Below are positions 59,147 to 64,000 of a DNA stretch of 64,000 nucleotides, piece after piece. The stretch lies in the NCBI GenBank assembly GCA_009617715.1, contig VTFK01000008.1, positions 2,542,001 through 2,606,000 of the forward strand. Reading direction: 5' to 3'. This DNA comes from Plectrocnemia conspersa (lineage: Eukaryota > Arthropoda > Insecta > Trichoptera > Polycentropodidae). Positions within the stretch are counted from its first letter, which is position 1; every line of letters starts with the position of its first letter. A program made the translations under genes and the position numbers. A model generated the notes under the pieces. It had not been told where the DNA came from, did no database searches, and worked only from the letters and a program-made list of their open reading frames with translations.

Positions 59147-61909
59147 ATGGAAACGAACACTGTGAGTTTTTAACGGCATAGGAAAAGATATAAAATATTT
59201 ATTATATATATGAAAAAAATATTTCAGCAAAGTATAAAATATCCGAAATTGATATGGTTCATCATTGTCAACGAATTCTGCGAAAGATTTGCATTTTATG
59301 GAATAAGAGGTATTATATTGACTTATTTTAATACTTAGAATTTATATTGATTATAAAACATTTTTCAGCAATTCTAACACTATTTCTAACACATAAATTA
59401 TTATACGCGGAATCAGATGCAACGAAAATTTATCATGGATTTAACATTATGGTTTATTTTTTTCCTCTAATCGGTGGTATGCTAGCGGATCACAAATTCG
59501 GTCGTTTTAGGTATTACTCAATTATGTTACAATGAACAGATTATATAAAAAATAATTGCTATTTAAGGACTATTCTGTATCTATCTGGAATATATGCATT
59601 TGGAAATCTTTTACTATCAGTATCTGCCATTGCTTCTGAAAGGTATTGAATTAAATAAAAAACGCTTTTTATATGAATCGCATTACATGTATTATTTATT
59701 TTTATAGAACTTTCACACATTTAGGCCTACTTTTGATAGCAATCGGAAGCGGTGGAATTAAACCATGCGTTTCTGCTTTTGGCGGAGATCAGTTTAAGTT
59801 ACCGGAACAAGAAAAACAATTAACAAAATATTTCTCAATTTTCTACTTCACAATAAACGCTGGTAGTGTGTTATCAAGTTTTATAACACCTTTACTTAAA
59901 TCTGACGTAAAATGCTTTGGGAGTGACGATTGTTATTTTCTTGGATTTGGCGTACCTGTAATTTTAATGCTGATAGCCATAAGTATTTTTTTTAATCTAT
60001 ATACATACATATATATATATTGAATTATTTTTTAAATATTTTTTTTTATTATATATATATAGTTATTTTCGTATCTGGTAAACGCTTGTATATCGTGAAG
60101 AGAAGAAGTAAAGGCGTATTTTTTAAATGTATAGCTGTAAGTACAATAAAATATCAAAGAAAAATAACTATAACAATATATATGTTTATCATTTTAGCGT
60201 GCTCTTATTTTAAAATATAAATCTAAAAACACTAAAAAAGATCATTGGCTAGATCATGCAAAAGATGATTTTAAAATAGAAGATGTTCAAGCAATAAAAT
60301 CTGCTTTGAACGTCATGTATTTATTTATACCAATACCAGTATTTTGGGCTTTATTTGATCAGCAGGTTATATTTTAATTTGTCTGCATTTATCATGAATC
60401 AAATACTTATTAAAAATAAAAAATAAGGGTTCTAGATGGACAATACAAGCGTCACATATGAATGGCAATTTGGGTTTTGCAAACTTAAAGCCTGAACAGA
60501 TGTTATTTCTAAATCCGCTTCTTATATTAGCATTTATACCATTGTTTCAAACAGTATGTATCTCTAAAATATATCACAAATTTCTCTTTTCTTATATTAT
60601 TTATTTTTAGGTCATATACCCAGCTGTACTTAAAACTGGCCTTAAATTGAAACCTTTAAATAAAATGCTTATTGGTGGGTTGTTAGCAGCTAGTGCTTTT
60701 ATTGCTTCTGGTATAGTCGAAATGAAAATTCAGGTAATTTTATATATTTCATATAAATATATTTTAAAACTATTAATATAAAATTGTGTATAATGCATTT
60801 TAGAAAACACTTGCATTGCCAAGAGAAGGATATAGTAATTTGCGATTGTATAACGGTCACAATTGTGACTTAAACATCACTTTGACTAATCTGAAAGAAA
60901 ACTTTATTTTGACATCGATGAATGTTTATGAAAATAAAAACATCAATGTGAACAAAACCTTGACGATTCCATATAATTTAGATGTCTTAAATTGTCATGA
61001 TGTAAATGGTACTAATTCTATTGAACAGAAGGGCGATTTTGATGTATATGAAAGACAAGAAGTATCGTACTTATTCGCAATAAAATTGAAATGTATAATA
61101 ATAGTAAAGCGTATTCTAAAAAAACACCACGAGTCGTGTATGTCTATTTTATATAATTATAATACAATAATTATAAATATGTATAAATCAATAATATATT
61201 TTTTAGTATAATGCGATTCTCAAATACGAGCAAAAATATATTTTTTATTGATCCAAAAAATAACATCTCAATTGAAATTGACTCAAAAATATCACATGAA
61301 ATTAAGCCTTCTACTTATGACATAATGTTAGATAATACTGTTCTAGAAAAAAACGTTATACTGAAATCTAGTGGAGTATATGCTCTAATTGATAATGAAA
61401 ATACTACAGTTAGTGTTTTTTTATGTTTATGTATATATTTTTAGTATGGATTTAATTATGAATTATTACTTTAGATATCTCTAATACAATTCGTTGAAGT
61501 TGAAGAACCAAAAAGAGTGAATATTATGTGGTTAATACCGCAATATATTCTCATCACAATGGGTGAGGTTATGTTTTCAGTCACTGGTTTGGAATTCGCA
61601 TTCACACAAGCTCCTGACAGTATGAAGTCTGTTTTAACTGCAGGATGGTTACTGACAACTTCGTTTGGAAATTTGATAGTTATTATTGTTAATGAAGTAT
61701 ATGAATCAGAGAAAAATGTATGTATTTATTTTAATATATTTATAGCCATAATTTTTTAATTTTTATTTTATTCATTTCAGAGCACAGAACATTTTATATT
61801 CGCAGCTTTAATGATTGTCGACATGGTCATATTCTGGATAATGACATTGCGTTATAAATATGTTGAGGATGACAATAGTAATGATAGTAATGAACATGAA
61901 CAGCAATAA
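59147..61909 (+). CDS. Proton-coupled oligopeptide transporter (POT/PTR2, SLC15 family), complete, 13 exons
   Basis: Moves di- and tripeptides with protons across the plasma membrane. Exons read by eye: 59147-59161, 59228-59309, 59369-59510, 59568-59642, 59708-59982, 60063-60136, 60198-60365, 60428-60553, 60611-60733, 60804-61135, 61207-61408, 61475-61717, 61781-61909. All introns are GT-AG and phases agree, giving 661 residues, normal for the family. Seen: EFCERFAFYG (the proton-coupling ExxER, about 21-30), a histidine in IYHGF (about 55), GGMLAD (68-73), GSGGIKPCVSAFGGDQ (118-133), the PTR2 signature FYFTINAGS (150-158) and FWALFDQQGSRW (270-281). A large loop from exons 10-11 (about 361-540) has six N-glycosylation sequons, as expected for the extracellular domain between TM9 and TM10. 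The tail is acidic and polar. No stop or frameshift. The 61136 donor (exon 10) is the least certain junction, chosen because it alone keeps frame into MRFSNTS. Drosophila yin/opt1 is a likely relative. Confidence 0.93.
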
Positions 61910-61981
61910 TTAATTAAATAGTATGTTTTAAATCATTTTATTTTATTATTATTTATAATGATAATATAATATTCAATTCTT

Positions 61982-61987
61982 AATAAA
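61982..61987 (+). terminator. Poly(A) signal of the peptide transporter gene
   Basis: AATAAA occurs 73 bases after the TAA stop, the first canonical hexamer downstream. Similar words recur at about 62044, so alternative ends are possible in such AT-rich DNA. Confidence 0.45.
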
Positions 61988-62088
61988 AAAATCTTTTATA
62001 ATATTACATAAATGAACAAAAACCACTGGATAATTTATAGTAATAATAAAATTAAATATGAACTAAAAAGAAAAAACGCGCATTATTT

Positions 62089-62562
62089 CCGTAAAGGATT
62101 TTGGACCATACAAACCTCGCTACAATCCCATAAATAACACGAGTTTTAACAGTAAATATTATCCGTCATTGAGAGAATTCCTTTGTGGCAAAACGGTCAC
62201 CGTGACATTCCCAAAAATGCAATACGACCTTGAACGAACGAACGTCACTTTCTAAAGGCGTAGACCTATTTCGCCGATCTATGAAGCGATTGAATGATCG
62301 CTGCATAATTGCGATTGGTTGGCAAGACTTATAGCCTTGTACTCCGGTGAGGCAGTCAGAGTCGCGAAGTCACTCAAAGAGATCAGCAGATTCACCCCGC
62401 CTGACAGACGCAAAGATACGAACGATCATCGCAATAAGAGGAACTGCCTCCTGACACTCGCTGCAGACAGCTACAAGAATGCTGAGGATCGTCCACGGAC
62501 ATCATCCCTGCGCCAGCTTCACCACCGCTTGGAGAAAACGTCTCACCATTAATCGTCCGACG
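62089..62562 (-). repeat. Repeat B copy 4, reverse orientation
   Basis: On the minus strand it reads the family blocks in order: ACGTTTTCTCCAAGCGGTGG, GATCTCTTTGAGTGA, CCAATCGCA, CGCCTTTAGAAAGTGACGT, CAAGGTCGTATTGCA, AATATTTACTGTTAAAACTC, AATCCTTTACGG. It lies between the transporter's 3' end and the orphan promoter at 62690. The plus-strand 77-codon open frame at 62319-62552 is inside it and is not called a gene. Confidence 0.65.
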
Positions 62563-62689
62563 CACGTAAATCAATATTGTAATAAAAGCTCGAGTCTCAT
62601 TGGCTACAAATTCACATCCCTAAGGTTCCTAAACCGTAAATGTGAATTCAATAAAATAATATTTATTTAATAAATTAGTTTTATGTGGG

Positions 62690-62727
62690 TATAAAAGGCC
62701 GGGCCTTTATCGCACAGCCGCTCAGTC
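62690..62727 (+). promoter_or_regulatory. Strong orphan core promoter: TATAAAAGG plus TCAGTC initiator
   Basis: TATAAAAGG at 62690-62698 is followed by the GC palindrome AAGGCCGGGCCTT and then an arthropod-type initiator TCAGTC at 62722-62727, with its A about 34 bases from the TATA start. No open reading frame of note follows within the window. It could drive a gene or noncoding RNA beginning here with coding exons past the right edge, or be a leftover transposon promoter, since a repeat B copy ends about 130 bases upstream. Confidence 0.55.
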
Positions 62728-63060
62728 TATGTATTCGATATTTTTATTTAGTTAGATTCACTAACTACCACCTTTGACTTCCTTGAACTTTGTAGCAACT
62801 CAAATGTACACAGCCAAAAATCACTTATATTTAAAAATTTATTATTTATTTTTTTGTCACAAATAAAATCGTCTCTATCTTAATATAGGTTTTTCATACT
62901 TCCACTATTTTTATTTTTTACTCAAATTATATTATTTGTTAAAAAAATAAGTAAACTACATTATGTATTTTATAAATGCTTTAACTAGTGACTAAATAAA
63001 AGTTATTTATATTATAAAATATTTAATATTTATATTATAAATTATGTATTTTATTCTTAT
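62728..63060. other. Transcribed-side flank of the orphan promoter
   Basis: AT-rich after about 62815; no start codon with a credible frame. If the promoter is used, this would be leader or first intron. Confidence 0.4.
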
Positions 63061-63079
63061 AATTTCACATATATATAAT

Positions 63080-63300
63080 ATGACAGGAAATGTAAAAGTG
63101 GCGGTGGAAATTTTCCATTTTCCATATGTCGCATCGAATTCACATCCGTGTTGGTGAAAAAGCGATTTGATGGAGTGCAAGAATTATTATTGAACAAAAA
63201 CCTTTCACGTTCGATTGTTCACTGCACAATATGCAAAAACGTGATATAATACAATTTTGCGAATAATACAATATACATATTATACAAGTATATAGAACGT
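63080..63300. promoter_or_regulatory. Candidate regulatory island
   Basis: AAAGTGGCGGTGGAAATTTT, CATATGTCGCATCGAATTC, GTTGGTGAAAAAGCG; no frame. Confidence 0.3.
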
Positions 63301-63519
63301 TAGTTTGGAGTAAAATATTTCAGTTAAAAAAAACTATTGTTTTTTATGTTAAATAAATTAAAAAAATAAAAAAAAAATTATAAACTTATATTTATATATG
63401 TAATATATAAAATAATATCAATAAGTAATAAAAAGTGTATGAATATTTTTTTTCTGATCTACGAAAAGCTCACAAGTCATAACGTTACATTTCATTTTAT
63501 TTGATATAAATCTATAATA

Positions 63520-64000
63520 TCACTTAGGCCATTTTGCGATGTGACATTCAGCGCAATGTCACATCGAGAACGAAGCATGTTTCTGATATTTGACATACGG
63601 TTTCGGTGGATTTCTTCGTCGAATTTCGCCTATCGTTCATTGTCACTAACTTTTTGCCTTTCGCCTCCGAATTTTCGTAATATTTGATATTCATTCCACC
63701 GATGCCGCACTATATGTCAATGCCAGACTGACAAATGAATCTTCTACGTTTCAATTTGTCAGATTCACATTTCTGACAATGCATAATAAAGCATTAATTC
63801 GGACCGACGCGTATTTTTCATACCCCTTATCGTCGAAACACATACATATCTAGCTATAAAAATAATCACGTAACGTACTAAAAATTGTGGGAGTTGGATA
63901 CATAGTACCATATTGGGAAATTGAGAAATGACTCGTTTTACAAATCACTCTTAATTTTAATATCTATAAATAAATATAAAGTTTTGATAATATAAAAAAA
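63520..64000. promoter_or_regulatory. Candidate island with hairpin at the right edge
   Basis: A perfect inverted repeat with 12-base arms, CGATGTGACATT / AATGTCACATCG and a 6-base loop (63537-63566). It is followed by several GTCAGA / CTGACAA words (63725-63780) and mixed-complexity DNA to about 63850. No frame. Confidence 0.35.

Noticed and set aside
62319..62670. 77-, 60- and 63-codon frames
   Set aside because: They overlap on both strands within or next to repeat B copy 4 and share no protein similarity with other copies.
1..64000. CRISPR arrays, rRNA, bacterial operons, telomeric TTAGG arrays
   Set aside because: Looked for regular spaced repeats, ribosomal sequences, Shine-Dalgarno-led gene strings and TTAGG runs; none seen.

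Overview
The window reads as nuclear DNA of an arthropod, almost certainly an insect. The background is strongly AT-rich. The one intact gene is split by short GT-AG introns of roughly 50-80 bases. The debris comes from insect-type transposons: piggyBac, mariner, pogo/Tigger, hAT, P/THAP and non-LTR LINEs. A textbook arthropod TATA plus TCAGT initiator lies near the right end. I cannot fix the order; a hymenopteran-like genome is possible but not shown. There are no bacterial operons, rRNAs, CRISPR arrays or convincing tRNA genes.

Positions 1-59,030 contain no intact host gene that I can recognise. They form a gene desert with two kinds of content. The first is a series of GC-richer islands of about 100-600 bases, recurring every few kb in AT-rich DNA. 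They carry homeodomain-, POU-, NK2- and E-box-like words and look like constrained regulatory DNA; this is inference from composition only. The second is transposon remains. These include a piggyBac element with TTAA duplications (7126-8810), a deleted pogo/Tigger element (10812-11816), two mariner relics (about 14106-14910 and 42505-42960) and five LINE reverse-transcriptase fragments. There is also a THAP-domain P-element transposase pseudogene with a clean intron (28195-29211), hAT fragments, small inverted-repeat elements, three copies of a roughly 1.05 kb inverted-repeat family (repeat A) and four copies of an unclassified roughly 0.45 kb family (repeat B).

Positions 59,147-61,909 (+) hold a complete 13-exon gene for a proton-coupled oligopeptide transporter (POT/PTR2, SLC15 family), predicted at 661 residues. 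It has every family hallmark motif, a TATA-like box upstream and a poly(A) signal downstream.

Positions 61,910-64,000 contain the transporter's 3' flank, a fourth repeat B copy on the minus strand, a strong orphan core promoter (62,690-62,727, +) and two GC-richer islands, one with a perfect 12-bp-arm hairpin.

No genes act together here: the window is one transporter beside a large regulatory or transposon-filled intergenic region. I did not find a convincing new biological system. The best leads are the THAP/P pseudogene, the two unclassified repeat families, the orphan core promoter and the island-rich desert.
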